Positions 49,560 to 58,152 of a DNA stretch of 64,000 nt are shown here, one piece after another. Made by a program: the position numbers and the translations under genes. How positions within the stretch are numbered: the first letter of the stretch is position 1; each line of letters starts with the position of its first letter. The DNA is from JAFDWR01 sp038216655 (GTDB lineage Bacteria; Armatimonadota; Fimbriimonadia; Fimbriimonadales; Fimbriimonadaceae). The notes below the pieces were generated by a model. The model made no database searches. It was not told the DNA's origin and saw only the letters and a program-made list of their open reading frames with translations. The stretch lies in assembly GCA_038216655.1 (NCBI GenBank), contig JBBQPZ010000015.1, positions 16,941-80,940 of the forward strand. Direction: 5' to 3'.

Positions 49560-50087
49560 ATGAAAGTCATTCTCAAACAAACCGTGCCCAAAGTGGGCAA
49601 AGAAGGCACCGTAGTCAACGTTGCCGACGGGTACGCCCGCAATTATCTCTTCCCCCGCAGCCTTGCGATCGTTGCTGAAAAGAAGCAGGTGGAGGCGCTG
49701 GAGCGACAGGTCCGCAAGGCCAACGAGCGCACCGCTGGCTTTAAGGCCGCGGCCGAAACCCTGAAGGGTGAGATCGACGGCAAGACGATCCGAATCGAGG
49801 GCAAGGTCGGCCACGACAGCGTCAAGCTCTTCGGCGCGATCACCTCGCAAGACATCGTCGACCAGATCAAGAAGCAGCTTGGCCATACGATCGAGAAGAA
49901 GCAGGTCGCGCTTATCGAGCCGATCAAGCGACTCGGCCAGCACGTGGTTGAACTCGATCTTCACCGTGAAGTTGACGCCAAGGTCACTGTCGATGTGTTC
50001 GATCCGAACGCAGTCGTCGAAACGCCTAAGGTTGCCGAGCAGGTTGAAGAGTCGGAAGCCGTCCGGTACGGCGAAGACCACTACTAG
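49560..50087 (+). CDS. rplI: Ribosomal protein L9
   Basis: 175 residues from the ATG at 49560 (AAGGA upstream); the frame open to 49512 is not supported. MKVILKQTVPKVGKEGTVVN and VADGYARNYLFPRSLAIVA are the diagnostic N-terminal domain; a long helix and the C-terminal domain (GHDSVKLFGAITSQDIVDQI, VELDLHREVDAKVTVDV) follow. About 25 residues longer than usual, with an acidic tail. Divergent from infC, sharing a 209-bp control region. A strong terminator follows. Confidence 0.97.
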   Translation: MKVILKQTVPKVGKEGTVVNVADGYARNYLFPRSLAIVAEKKQVEALERQVRKANERTAGFKAAAETLKGEIDGKTIRIEGKVGHDSVKLFGAITSQDIVDQIKKQLGHTIEKKQVALIEPIKRLGQHVVELDLHREVDAKVTVDVFDPNAVVETPKVAEQVEESEAVRYGEDHY

Positions 50088-50100
50088 ACAAGACATTCGG

Positions 50101-50136
50101 AAGGGCCGGAGCGAATCCTCGCTCCGGCCCTTTTTT
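50101..50136 (+). terminator. Rho-independent terminator after rplI
   Basis: AAGGGCCGGAGCGA, loop ATCC, complement, then TTTTTT. Stem of 14 bp. Confidence 0.93.
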
Positions 50137-50149
50137 GTTTGTCTTGCGG

Positions 50150-50785
50150 TTAGGGTCCCTTCGAGGGACGCTCAAGGGAGAAGACTTCCATCGCCGCAGT
50201 GTCCAGATACTCCGAGCCGCCCATCCGGCTGATCGGGCGCATCCCCGGCAGATGAAGCGAGCCGTCTCGCCAGATCTCCTTTGCGAGATGCAGCATCACC
50301 ACCTCGCCGATCACATACCGAGCCGCCCCTGCCTGGTCACCATGCTCGACCACCTTGAAGAGCCGGCACTCAAACTGCGCCAGGCTCTCCTCCACCCGCA
50401 TCGGGCGAACCTCTCGACTGGCCAGCGGAGTGAATCCGCACACCTCCCATTCAGACTCCTCGGTGTCGAATGCGTAGCTCGCCCGGTTCATACCTTCTGC
50501 CATCTCACGATGAAGGGCACAAATGACAAACTCGCCCGTCTCTTCGATGTTGCGCAGACTGTCCTTCTTCCTACCTCCTGCCCCGAGGACGGGGGAGATC
50601 ATGACGCTGGGCGGGTTGGTTCCCCCAATCATATAGAAGGAGAAGGGCGCTAGATTCGGCACGCCCGAAGCGCTCACCGTGCTGACGAAGGCGATCGGGC
50701 GAGGCTGAACGATCGACGTCAGCAGTTCGTAAGCCGCCGCCACCGACAGGTCTTCAGGGCGGGTCGAGAAGAAAGCCTCGGGCAC
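50150..50785 (-). CDS. Flavin reductase-like FMN-binding split-barrel protein
   Basis: 211 residues. QPRPIAFVSTVSASGVPNLA, PFSFYMIGGTNPPSVMISP, RKKDSLRNIEETGEFVICAL and FTPLASREVRPMRVEESLAQ, the last being the core of the flavin reductase (DUF447/RutF-like) family. It should bind FMN and may reduce flavin or act as a hydrolase-like partner; the oxygenase partner is not in the window. Convergent with rplI and separated by its terminator. Confidence 0.9.
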   Translation of the reverse strand: MPEAFFSTRPEDLSVAAAYELLTSIVQPRPIAFVSTVSASGVPNLAPFSFYMIGGTNPPSVMISPVLGAGGRKKDSLRNIEETGEFVICALHREMAEGMNRASYAFDTEESEWEVCGFTPLASREVRPMRVEESLAQFECRLFKVVEHGDQAGAARYVIGEVVMLHLAKEIWRDGSLHLPGMRPISRMGGSEYLDTAAMEVFSLERPSKGP

Positions 50786-50822
50786 AACAGATTATTGACG
50801 ATCCGCCGCCAAAAACCGCCAA

Positions 50823-52109
50823 CTATGGGGGAGGGGAATCTGAGTTTCCGGTGCTCAGGCTCTTTCGGTATTTCAACTCGATCTCGCCGGTCTGCGGAAG
50901 GCCTTTGCTTGCAATCCGGTATCCCAATCGTCCCGACTCGAAGACAAACGGCGTGTTGGAAACCGGATCGATGAAGTCTTTCGGTGCTGCTTCCTGGAGC
51001 GTTTCCGGAAGGCGACCCGTGTGCCAACGATAGAGTTGAACCATCGAGTGAAGGCGAAGGAGGCGAAGCTGGATTCGATTCTTGATCGCCACAATCGTCG
51101 CCTGCTCAAAGACCGGGCTCATCAACTCGGCCAACATCTGGGCGAGAGCACGTGGATCATTCGGATTTTTCACGGCATGATCAGATCCGGAAGACGGCTC
51201 GACCCAGCCCGACTCGGGTCCCCGGAGGCGATCGAAAAGCGAGTTCATGCGGTCACGGATCATCGCCTGAATCTCTCGGACGAGCCTTTCTCGCTCCGTC
51301 GGATTCAATTTGCCAACATATTCGGCCAGTTTGGAAGAGTTCTCATCCGAGTCAGCAGTAAAGAGGTATACGCCGTCCGGCGTCTTCAGAACTTCAGCTA
51401 TTGAGGAAAGCTCAATCTGCTCCTCTCTCTCCATTGCCTTGAGGAAGGGGTTGTTACGTAGCCGCTGTTCGGCGACCGTCCCGAGTTGCCGCCAGTCTCG
51501 TTCGGAAAAGCGATCGACGTTCTCGTTGATTCCCGAAAAGATGATCGCGTCCATCGCGATCCCGACGAGCTCGGAAATGAGTGAACTGGTCGGCATGCGA
51601 TCGCGCATGGTGAGAACTGCGATCGCCGCCCTCGTTGCCAGATCCGGGCGCCCGTCGGCAAAATTGACGCGCATCTGGAGAATCGCGAACTTTGCCACGT
51701 TCTTCAGTGAGGCAAGCTCCGGAAACGCTGTGCCGAGTCCGACCTTTTCGCGCGGATCGAAGGTCGGCTTCAGGTTGCCCTTTTCGATGAGGTCGATCAC
51801 GTTCGGGCAGCGACGCACATGCTCGCGCTGAACGTCTAAGAGCGACATCGAGGCATCGATCCCGGGCGGGGGCGCAATCCGCTCTTCCGGCGGCGTGTTT
51901 GCCCAGTCCCTCTCGGGCCGGCTCAGGTAATTCTCGTACAACATGTACGGACCGACTCCAGGCTGGCGGCATAAATCACCTGCCCGGACGTACTCCTCGT
52001 AGCCGTTCTGGCCCGTGGGGTGCGTAAACACTCGGGAGAAATCTGAGACCCAAGGAGGATCTTGGAAGCGACCTGTCAGGGCAAAGAGGGCAGCGGCCAG
52101 CACGACCAT
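50823..52109 (-). CDS. Secreted/membrane-anchored hypothetical protein
   Basis: 428 residues. A hydrophobic N-terminus (VVLAAALFALTG) suggests export or anchoring. Mostly helical. Near the C-terminus LLRLHSMVQLYRWHTGRLPE then TLQEAAPKDFIDPVSNTPF gives the pattern Y..HtGrLPxxLxEL..f..DP.t..pf known from uncharacterised planctomycete and Armatimonadete proteins and from pseudopilin C-terminal regions. The function is unknown. GGAGG lies immediately before the ATG, so initiation could also be at the GTG at 52103. TAATAT lies 6 nt before the ATG. Confidence 0.7.
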   Translation of the reverse strand: MVVLAAALFALTGRFQDPPWVSDFSRVFTHPTGQNGYEEYVRAGDLCRQPGVGPYMLYENYLSRPERDWANTPPEERIAPPPGIDASMSLLDVQREHVRRCPNVIDLIEKGNLKPTFDPREKVGLGTAFPELASLKNVAKFAILQMRVNFADGRPDLATRAAIAVLTMRDRMPTSSLISELVGIAMDAIIFSGINENVDRFSERDWRQLGTVAEQRLRNNPFLKAMEREEQIELSSIAEVLKTPDGVYLFTADSDENSSKLAEYVGKLNPTERERLVREIQAMIRDRMNSLFDRLRGPESGWVEPSSGSDHAVKNPNDPRALAQMLAELMSPVFEQATIVAIKNRIQLRLLRLHSMVQLYRWHTGRLPETLQEAAPKDFIDPVSNTPFVFESGRLGYRIASKGLPQTGEIELKYRKSLSTGNSDSPPP

Positions 52110-52148
52110 GCCTCCATATTACGCCTGGTTCAGCCCGTCGAATGGAGT

Positions 52149-52499
52149 TCAGTCTGTCTTATCGAAATCGAGCAACCTTCCCGGTGGCGCTTTCTCTTCG
52201 GCTATCACTTGCCGATCTTCGTCTGAGCTGACAATCGCATCTACTCCCGGGCCCGCTACTTTCTCCCAGACTCCAGACTCGGCCCGCTTGAAGGTGGAGA
52301 GCCCGCGCGCCGCCGCCTTATCTGCGGAAGTGCCGCCCTTGTCAATCTTGAAAGCAGCCCTGCTGATGACCCGCTTCACCTCCAGACCGCAGTCCGGGCA
52401 GAACTTAAGGGCCTCGTCGTGGATGCTCTGGATGACCTGCACCCGGCCCGTGCACATCAGACACTCTCGGTCATCGGGTTCGTATTCATAAATCGGCAT
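52149..52499 (-). CDS. FmdB-type zinc-ribbon protein
   Basis: 116 residues. MPIYEYEPDD starts the FmdB/CxxC_CxxC_SSSS domain; CLMC and CPDC are the metal pairs (about 14-17 and 34-37). The family is a small putative regulatory protein. The C-terminal half is charged and non-conserved. GGAG precedes the start. Separated from the 428-residue gene by 39 bp on the same strand, so perhaps one operon. Confidence 0.85.
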   Translation of the reverse strand: MPIYEYEPDDRECLMCTGRVQVIQSIHDEALKFCPDCGLEVKRVISRAAFKIDKGGTSADKAAARGLSTFKRAESGVWEKVAGPGVDAIVSSDEDRQVIAEEKAPPGRLLDFDKTD

Positions 52500-52710
52500 C
52501 TTCGGGACTCCGCTTATTGTGACGTTGAGTCGGTTCGGATGGTTTGAGTTTGCATGGAATCGTTGGCGGTTGGAGCTTCATGTTTCGCTGCGAAAGAGTC
52601 ATTTCGTGTTCGACAACTCGCCAATGTCTGTTCACCTGCGGACGGTCGGAAGGCTAGGAACTTACAACAGTTGTTACTCGGCCCATGGGCCAAACAACTG
52701 AGACAAGAAC

Positions 52711-53268
52711 ATGAAAAATCGAACCTTACTCGCCTTCGCCCTCGTCGCTTCCCTTTTCGTCGGAGCCATCGCCCAGATGACGAACCCGATGGTGGGCGGC
52801 GGAATGATGATGGCCCGCAAGAACATCGTCGAGAACGCCCTCAACTCCAAGGATCACACCACCCTTGTTGCGGCGGTCAAAGCGGCGGGACTCGCCGACG
52901 CCTTGATGGGCAAGGGCCCATTGACCGTCTTCGCGCCAGTCAACAGCGCGTTTGACGCACTTCCCGCCGGCACCGTCGAGACTCTGCTCAAGCCTGAGAA
53001 TAAGATGATGCTGACCAGCATCCTGACCTACCACGTCGTAGCAGGACAATATGACTCGAAGGCCTTGCGCACCCTGATCAAGAAGGGCGGTGGCACCGGG
53101 ACGCTCAAGACCCTAAGCGGAGGAACGCTCATGTTTACGATGAACGGTCCGACCAACATCGTAGTCAAGGACGAGTCCGGTCACACCGCGAACATCCCGA
53201 CCTACGACGTGTACCAGTCGAACGGCGTGATCCACGTCATCGACGCCGTGCTCATGCCGAAGTCGTGA
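52711..53268 (+). CDS. Fasciclin (FAS1) domain secreted protein
   Basis: 185 residues. Signal peptide LLAFALVASLFVGAIA, then one FAS1 domain: ENALNSKDHTTLVAAVKAAG, LADALMGKGPLTVFAPVNSA, FDALPAGTVETLLKPENKMM, LTYHVVAGQYDS and NGVIHVIDAVLMPKS. FAS1 domains mediate adhesion; secreted single-domain forms are common. No anchor is visible. Stand-alone. The 219-bp spacer after it has two short hairpins (GGACGG/CCGTCC near 53433 and GAGCCGCGC/GCGCGGCTC at 53469-53489), the second overlapping the cupin stop codon. Confidence 0.93.
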   Translation: MKNRTLLAFALVASLFVGAIAQMTNPMVGGGMMMARKNIVENALNSKDHTTLVAAVKAAGLADALMGKGPLTVFAPVNSAFDALPAGTVETLLKPENKMMLTSILTYHVVAGQYDSKALRTLIKKGGGTGTLKTLSGGTLMFTMNGPTNIVVKDESGHTANIPTYDVYQSNGVIHVIDAVLMPKS

Positions 53269-53487
53269 CGATCTTCGGCGGCCATGCTGGAAACGCTGCC
53301 GAGACCACTTCCGAACGAGAAGATACATCCTCAATCGGAAGCGGTCGATGTACATCACCTCGCGTAAGCCCTCGGTTCCCGCAGGTTGTAGACATCGCCA
53401 GCGAACCCAACATGCAACGCTGGGGGTGCGCGGACGGTCATTGTCCGTCCCTCCATACCCTACCAAGGAGCCGCGCTTAGGCGCGGC

Positions 53488-53847
53488 TCAGCTCCTCTGG
53501 CTATCCACTCCCATCGCGCCGGGAGGCGAGAGAACGTCGATGATCTCGGTGTCCTCGATCGCATCGACACTGTGCCAGACGTTCGAGGGCAGCACCAGTA
53601 CTTCCCCGCCGACCATCTCTCGTGCATAGCGGTCGGGGCTCCCCGGCTCACCGATCGTCCAGAGAACTCGGCCCGATTGGATCATCGCGATCTGTTCGCT
53701 GACGTGGTGGTGCGCAGCTACGTGGCAACCGGCGTCCAACCGAACGCGGGCTACCAGCATCTGGTCGCCGAGAACCTTCTTTCGGTGAAGCAGGGCGATC
53801 GGGTGGTCTTCTTCGACCTCCGACCAGTGATAGGCGGGTGCTTCCAT
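53488..53847 (-). CDS. Cupin-domain protein
   Basis: 119 residues. Cupin motif 1 AHHHVSEQIAMIQSGRVLW (about 61-79) and motif 2 GGEVLVLPSNVWHSVDAIED (about 95-114) with the metal His/Glu. The small one-domain cupin binds a metal and may be a sensor or isomerase; no substrate can be named. The gene follows the ferritin-like gene by 25 bp on the same strand, so co-transcription is likely and a link to metal is possible but unproven. Confidence 0.9.
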   Translation of the reverse strand: MEAPAYHWSEVEEDHPIALLHRKKVLGDQMLVARVRLDAGCHVAAHHHVSEQIAMIQSGRVLWTIGEPGSPDRYAREMVGGEVLVLPSNVWHSVDAIEDTEIIDVLSPPGAMGVDSQRS

Positions 53848-53872
53848 GCCGGAGGCTTACCCGATTCCGGGC

Positions 53873-54187
53873 CTATTCGCTCGCTTCTTCTGCCTCGTCG
53901 CCGTGCTTAACGATGTCTCCAGCCCTAAACAGGATTCCCTGAAGCGTCTTCTTCCACTCCGGCTTCTTGCGGATCAGGAACTCAAGGTCCATCCCGAAGT
54001 GCTTCATCTCCTCGTGCTGAGCATTTTGCATGATCGCCTTGGCGTCCTTGTCCTTCTCGAGCGAGATGCGCTGTTCATACCAGCCGATCGCCTCGGCCTC
54101 CTCGCAGAGCGAAGTGATCATGCGAGCGAAGGTGCGAGTCTCCTGCGAGAGCTCATCGGCGGGTTCGTGATACTGGTCAAATCCCAT
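53873..54187 (-). CDS. Encapsulated-ferritin-like protein (EncFtn)
   Basis: 104 residues, two helices expected. YHEPADELSQETRTFARMIT and EEAEAIGWYEQRISLEKDKD then NAQHEEMKHFGMDLEFLIRK match EncFtn: Glu30, Glu32, Trp36-Tyr37, Glu60 and His63 correspond to the ferroxidase residues Glu32, Glu34, Trp38-Tyr39, Glu62 and His65 of the Rhodospirillum protein. EncFtn forms an open decamer that oxidises iron and is usually loaded in an encapsulin shell. The C-terminus (GDEAEEASE) has no shell-targeting peptide and the next gene is a cupin, so this looks like a shell-independent version, or the shell lies elsewhere. Confidence 0.85.
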   Translation of the reverse strand: MGFDQYHEPADELSQETRTFARMITSLCEEAEAIGWYEQRISLEKDKDAKAIMQNAQHEEMKHFGMDLEFLIRKKPEWKKTLQGILFRAGDIVKHGDEAEEASE

Positions 54188-54229
54188 GCCTGTGGGACGA
54201 CGCCCGGCAGCGAATTGTGCCGGCCCTTC

Positions 54230-54289
54230 GGAGTCTGAGTCTGAGTCTGAGTTGGAGTCTGAGTTGGAGTCTGAGTTGGAGTCTGAGTG
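54230..54289 (+). repeat. GAGTCT/GAGTTG hexamer tract
   Basis: About ten hexamer units of GAGTCT and GAGTTG alternate upstream of the EncFtn gene. Confidence 0.85.
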
Positions 54290-54331
54290 TTAGAGCGTTC
54301 AACTGTTCGTGTGATTTGTTTCCAGTTAGAA

Positions 54332-54451
54332 TTGTCATTCCGAGCGAGCCCTAGCGACATCGAGGAATCTGACCGGAAGCACCGACTGCTTGTACCAACA
54401 CTCGGCGACTACGGTCAGGTCCCTCGGCACAATCATCCTTCGGGATGACAA
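54332..54451 (+). repeat. 120-bp palindromic repeat (family B, copy 3)
   Basis: TTGTCATTCCGAGCGAGCCC at the start and TTCGGGATGACAA at the end; exactly 120 bp and the same orientation as copy 2. It lies between two hexamer tracts. Confidence 0.88.
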
Positions 54452-54482
54452 TTCCAAACTCCAACTCCGACTCAGACTCAGG
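54452..54482 (-). repeat. GAGTCT-like hexamers at the carboxypeptidase stop
   Basis: On the minus strand, CCTGAGTCTGAGTCGGAGTT follows the TAG of the M32 gene directly and leads into the family B repeat. Confidence 0.6.
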
Positions 54483-55961
54483 CTACAGCCGGTACACCTC
54501 GCGATACTTCTCAGTCAGACCCGAAACGTAGTCGCTTGGGTCCATCGGCTTGCCCGTGACCTGTAGCACGAGGTCTTTCGGCGCGAACTTGCGGCCCTGC
54601 GAATAGACCTTTTTCTGAAGCCAACCGAGGATCGGCGCGAACTCGCCCTTTTCGATCAGCGCCATCGGGTCCTTGACGTCCTTCTCCAGAGCGCGCCAGA
54701 TCTGGTAGCTGAGCAGGTTCCCCATCGAATAGGTTGGGAAGTAGCCGATCGAGCCCTGCGACCAGTGAACGTCCTGCAGACAACCTTCCGAATCCGAGGG
54801 GGGCGTGATGCCGAGATACTCTTCGTACTTGGCGTTCCAGGCGGCAGGCATATCCTTCACTGCGAGCTTTCCGGTCAGCACGTCGCACTCGATCTCAAAG
54901 CGGACCATGACGTGAAGGTTGTAGGTGAGCTCGTCGGCCTCGACGCGGATCAGTGAGGGCTTGACCTTGTTGATCGCCCGATAGAAAGTGTCGACATCCT
55001 TGTTTTTCAGCTCAGGAAATGTCTCTTGGAGCTTCGGATAGAAGAAATTCCAGAAGGCACGGCTGCGGCCGACAAGGTTCTCCCACGTTCGGCTCTGGCT
55101 TTCGTGAAGGCCCAGCGAGACGCCACCGGCAAGCGCGGTGCGATCCCAAGCCATCGGCGAACCCTGCTCATACATCCCGTGGCCGGCTTCGTGCATCGAA
55201 CCCATGATCGAGCTCGGGAGGTAATCCTTAAATCGAGTCGTCAGACGGATATCTCCGACCGACCATCCGGTGCAGAAAGGATGCGGAGCGGTGTCCTGGC
55301 GACCGCGACCAAAGTCAAAGCCAACCGCTTGCACCATCATCTCGGTGAACTGCTTCTGCTTCCGCTCGTCCCAGTTTCCGTGGAGCCAGGAATCGTCGGT
55401 CTCCGGCTGAGCTTGGATTTCCTTGACCAGCGCGACCTGGGGACCGCGGACAGCGTCGAACATCGCCCGGGCATCGGCGGCAGTGGCCCCTTCCTCGTAC
55501 TGGTCGAGCAGTGCGTCGTAGATGTTGTCCTTGTAGCCCAGATGCTCCGCCTCCTGACGCGCGATGTCGAACATCGTCTCAAGTGTGGCCGCGAATCCGG
55601 CGAAGTTGTTCTCCGCGCGCGCCTTAACCCACTCTTCGTGGGCATGGGCGGCGAGGCGAGCCTTCTTCTCGACGAGGGCAGTGGGAATCTTGGTCGAGAG
55701 GTCGAGGTCGCGCTTGACGACGCGTAGAAGTGCCTTGTCGTCGTCATTCTCTGGCGAGGCCGATTGGAGGAGCTTGATCGTCTCGTCGGATGTGAACTGC
55801 TCGTGCGCCATCCGTCCGAGAATGCCAAGATGCTCGGCCCGGGCATCGGCCCCTCCGCGCGGCATGTAGGTCTGCTGGTCCCAATCCATGATCGCGGTGG
55901 CGGCATGGAGGGCGTTGACATCGGCAAGGCGCGACTTCAGCGCCTCCAGTGAAGTTGACAT
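54483..55961 (-). CDS. M32 carboxypeptidase (Taq-type)
   Basis: 492 residues, normal for the family. DWDQQTYMPRGG (N-terminal), the zinc motif HEAGH (257-261), the third ligand region HESQSRTWEN (286-295), DELTYNLHVMVRFEIE, and WNAKYEEYLG followed by DVHWSQGSIGYFPTYSMGN. It removes C-terminal residues from peptides in the cytoplasm. TAAGAT lies 6 nt before the ATG with no Shine-Dalgarno. Confidence 0.96.
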   Translation of the reverse strand: MSTSLEALKSRLADVNALHAATAIMDWDQQTYMPRGGADARAEHLGILGRMAHEQFTSDETIKLLQSASPENDDDKALLRVVKRDLDLSTKIPTALVEKKARLAAHAHEEWVKARAENNFAGFAATLETMFDIARQEAEHLGYKDNIYDALLDQYEEGATAADARAMFDAVRGPQVALVKEIQAQPETDDSWLHGNWDERKQKQFTEMMVQAVGFDFGRGRQDTAPHPFCTGWSVGDIRLTTRFKDYLPSSIMGSMHEAGHGMYEQGSPMAWDRTALAGGVSLGLHESQSRTWENLVGRSRAFWNFFYPKLQETFPELKNKDVDTFYRAINKVKPSLIRVEADELTYNLHVMVRFEIECDVLTGKLAVKDMPAAWNAKYEEYLGITPPSDSEGCLQDVHWSQGSIGYFPTYSMGNLLSYQIWRALEKDVKDPMALIEKGEFAPILGWLQKKVYSQGRKFAPKDLVLQVTGKPMDPSDYVSGLTEKYREVYRL

Positions 55962-56016
55962 GCAGGAATCTTACCGTCGCACGGGTCAACTTCTGCCTGG
56001 CAGTTTGGGCCTACCT

Positions 56017-57351
56017 TTATCGGGCGCCCTTCACGTTGCGAAGCAGCAAGCCGCTGAGCGCAAAGAAGATTGCCGCGAAGATGAAGATCCCCGCGAAGCC
56101 TCCGGGCGCGTATCGCACCGGATCCTTCGATCCGGCGATGGTGAACATACTCAAGATCGATCCGGCGATGAGGGGCGAAATCTGCTGCGGGAGCACCATC
56201 GCGATGTGCCAGACCCCCATGTCCTTAGCCGCGTCTTCCTTCGCAGGAAGCACATCCGCACCAAGTGCCCAGTCGACCGAAATATAGGCCCCGTAACCGA
56301 TGCCAAAGATCACGCCGGCGATCAACGTTTGCATTAGGGTGTGGCAGAAGATGAATGCGAGGGACATGACCGCGATCGTTGCGGTTGCAAAGTAGACAAC
56401 GGGCTTTCGGCCCACACGGTCCGAAATCGCGCCCCCGACAAGGCCGCTGATCGTGGCCCCAATCAGGATGATCCCCATCACCATGCCGGCGTCCTTGGCC
56501 GGATTCTCCAGCTTCAGTTGGTCTCGCAGGAAGAACAGGATCATCGGCGACACCGCATAGAAACCCAGCATCATCAGCGCGCGCGTAATCCAGACCCAGG
56601 CAAAGTCGGGGTTCTTCACGAGCACCATCCAGAGGCTCTTCACATAGGGTCCCCACTGCATCTTGGGGATATTGCCGGTGAGAGGATTCTCGCGGATACC
56701 CACGACACTTAAAATCAAGAAGAAGGTGAAAGCGATCGCCAGGAGCATGAACACGAGCGACGGGTTATCGGCCACCAAAACTCCACTTACCACGCCGCCG
56801 ATCAAAGTCGCAAGGTTGGACATCACGGCCATCCAACCGCTCGCCGCGCCCTTCTGGGCATCGGGCACAAGGTCGGGAATGATGCCACTGAACGCGGCGA
56901 TCGCCGTGTTCATTCCGGTTTGGACGACGAAGTAACCGGCAAAAAAGAGCGGCAGGCTTAGGGACTTTGCCGCGACCAGCATCAGCAGCAGGCCGATGGT
57001 CCCAAAGAGGCCGCCCCAGAAAATGAAGGGCCTCCTACGGCCATGTTTCGAGGTGCTGCGATCGCTGAGCGCCCCAACCAGAAGGGGAACGAGGAGCGCC
57101 GGGAAGGCGGCGACAAAGTAGAGCAACCCGAGCATCTGAGCTGAGTTGCTCGGCGCAAGAACGGTCATCTCCTGCGAGAGGACGGGGCCTAAGAAAGCAC
57201 CCCAAATGAGGTTCGAACCAAACCAGAAGATGGAAATCTTGACGAGCTCCCAATGGCTCATCTTCTTCCCGTGCCAAGGCGAAGGCACGTAGGGAAGCTC
57301 GTGTCCCGATGAGGCGGCCGAATTCACGTCTGGTTCGTTCATGGTGCTCAA
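56017..57351 (-). CDS. MFS transporter (sugar:cation symporter-like)
   Basis: 444 residues, about 12 transmembrane segments. GALSDRSTSKHGRRRPFIFW is the MFS loop 2-3 motif; GGAISDRVGRKPVVY repeats it in the second half. The N-terminal KISIFWFGSNLIWGAFLGPVL and FVVQTGMNTAIAAFSGIIPD resemble the GPH/SLC45 glycoside-proton symporters. It probably carries a sugar. The start is a TTG (57351) that overlaps the TGA of the preceding nucleotidyltransferase gene; GGAG supports it, though the in-frame ATG at 57342 is possible. Confidence 0.87.
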   Translation of the reverse strand: MSTMNEPDVNSAASSGHELPYVPSPWHGKKMSHWELVKISIFWFGSNLIWGAFLGPVLSQEMTVLAPSNSAQMLGLLYFVAAFPALLVPLLVGALSDRSTSKHGRRRPFIFWGGLFGTIGLLLMLVAAKSLSLPLFFAGYFVVQTGMNTAIAAFSGIIPDLVPDAQKGAASGWMAVMSNLATLIGGVVSGVLVADNPSLVFMLLAIAFTFFLILSVVGIRENPLTGNIPKMQWGPYVKSLWMVLVKNPDFAWVWITRALMMLGFYAVSPMILFFLRDQLKLENPAKDAGMVMGIILIGATISGLVGGAISDRVGRKPVVYFATATIAVMSLAFIFCHTLMQTLIAGVIFGIGYGAYISVDWALGADVLPAKEDAAKDMGVWHIAMVLPQQISPLIAGSILSMFTIAGSKDPVRYAPGGFAGIFIFAAIFFALSGLLLRNVKGAR

Positions 57352-58121
57352 CGGGACACTCCTAGTTGGTTCACAGCGTAGTCGTAGTCGTCCTGGAAGT
57401 CAATGTCATACGCCAACTCCGGTGCGGCGTTCTGAATCGCCGCCGCCGTACAACCGAGCATCGCTTCGATTTTCTGCTCGACATCCCGCACGGTCAACGA
57501 CTTCGTCACGAACTTGAAGACGAAGCGCGGACCGAGAAGGCGCGCGATCCCGATTTTGCTCTTCCGGTTCTCGAACACGCGATCAATCGCCGGCTTGATT
57601 CGCTCCATCGCGGCAACATCCATCAGGTAGATGCAGCCGGTCGTGAACTTCCCATCCTTGATCCGGGCAAACGTCGCGGTCGAACCTGGGAATCGCTTGT
57701 CCCAGAGGGTGGCAGGCACAAGCGGGACGCAGATGTCGAGCTTGTCCGAACAGGCATTTAGAAACTCGTCGATCAGCGCCGGAGTGAGAAAGGGGAGGTC
57801 GGTATTGACCAACAAGACCTTCTCGGGGCGATCAATCGAACTCGTGAGTGCGGCGAGTCCTCGGTAGATGTTGTCGGGACCAGTCTCGGCGGGGGCAAGG
57901 ATAATGTCCGCGCCAAACTCGGACGCGATCTTCTGAATCTCCGGCGGGCCAATCACCACGATCCGTCCAATCCGACCGGTCGCCCGCAGGGCCTCGATCA
58001 CGCGCTGGAGGATGGTCTTACCCTCGAAGGTGATCAGTGCCTTGTTTTCGACCCCAACCACGCTGGCAAACGCAGGGTCGATGCGGCCGCCGGCGGGCAA
58101 AATCGCGTCGTAGGTCGCCAT
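57348..58121 (-). CDS. MobA-like nucleotidyltransferase (NTP_transf_3)
   Basis: 257 residues from the ATG at 58121. YDAILPAGGRIDPAF is a nucleotidyltransferase loop with PAGG where LAGG is usual, then KALITFEGKTILQRVIEAL, VVIGPPEI and NTDLPFLTPALIDEF with the metal Asp. The family includes MobA, GlmU-N and cofactor nucleotidyltransferases; no substrate can be assigned. It is coupled to an MFS transporter gene (4-nt overlap), suggesting a joint sugar or nucleotide-sugar role, by inference. Confidence 0.8.
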   Translation of the reverse strand: MATYDAILPAGGRIDPAFASVVGVENKALITFEGKTILQRVIEALRATGRIGRIVVIGPPEIQKIASEFGADIILAPAETGPDNIYRGLAALTSSIDRPEKVLLVNTDLPFLTPALIDEFLNACSDKLDICVPLVPATLWDKRFPGSTATFARIKDGKFTTGCIYLMDVAAMERIKPAIDRVFENRKSKIGIARLLGPRFVFKFVTKSLTVRDVEQKIEAMLGCTAAAIQNAAPELAYDIDFQDDYDYAVNQLGVSR

Positions 58122-58152
58122 GAGGTGCCAGTAAACCACAGGTGAGTGCGGA

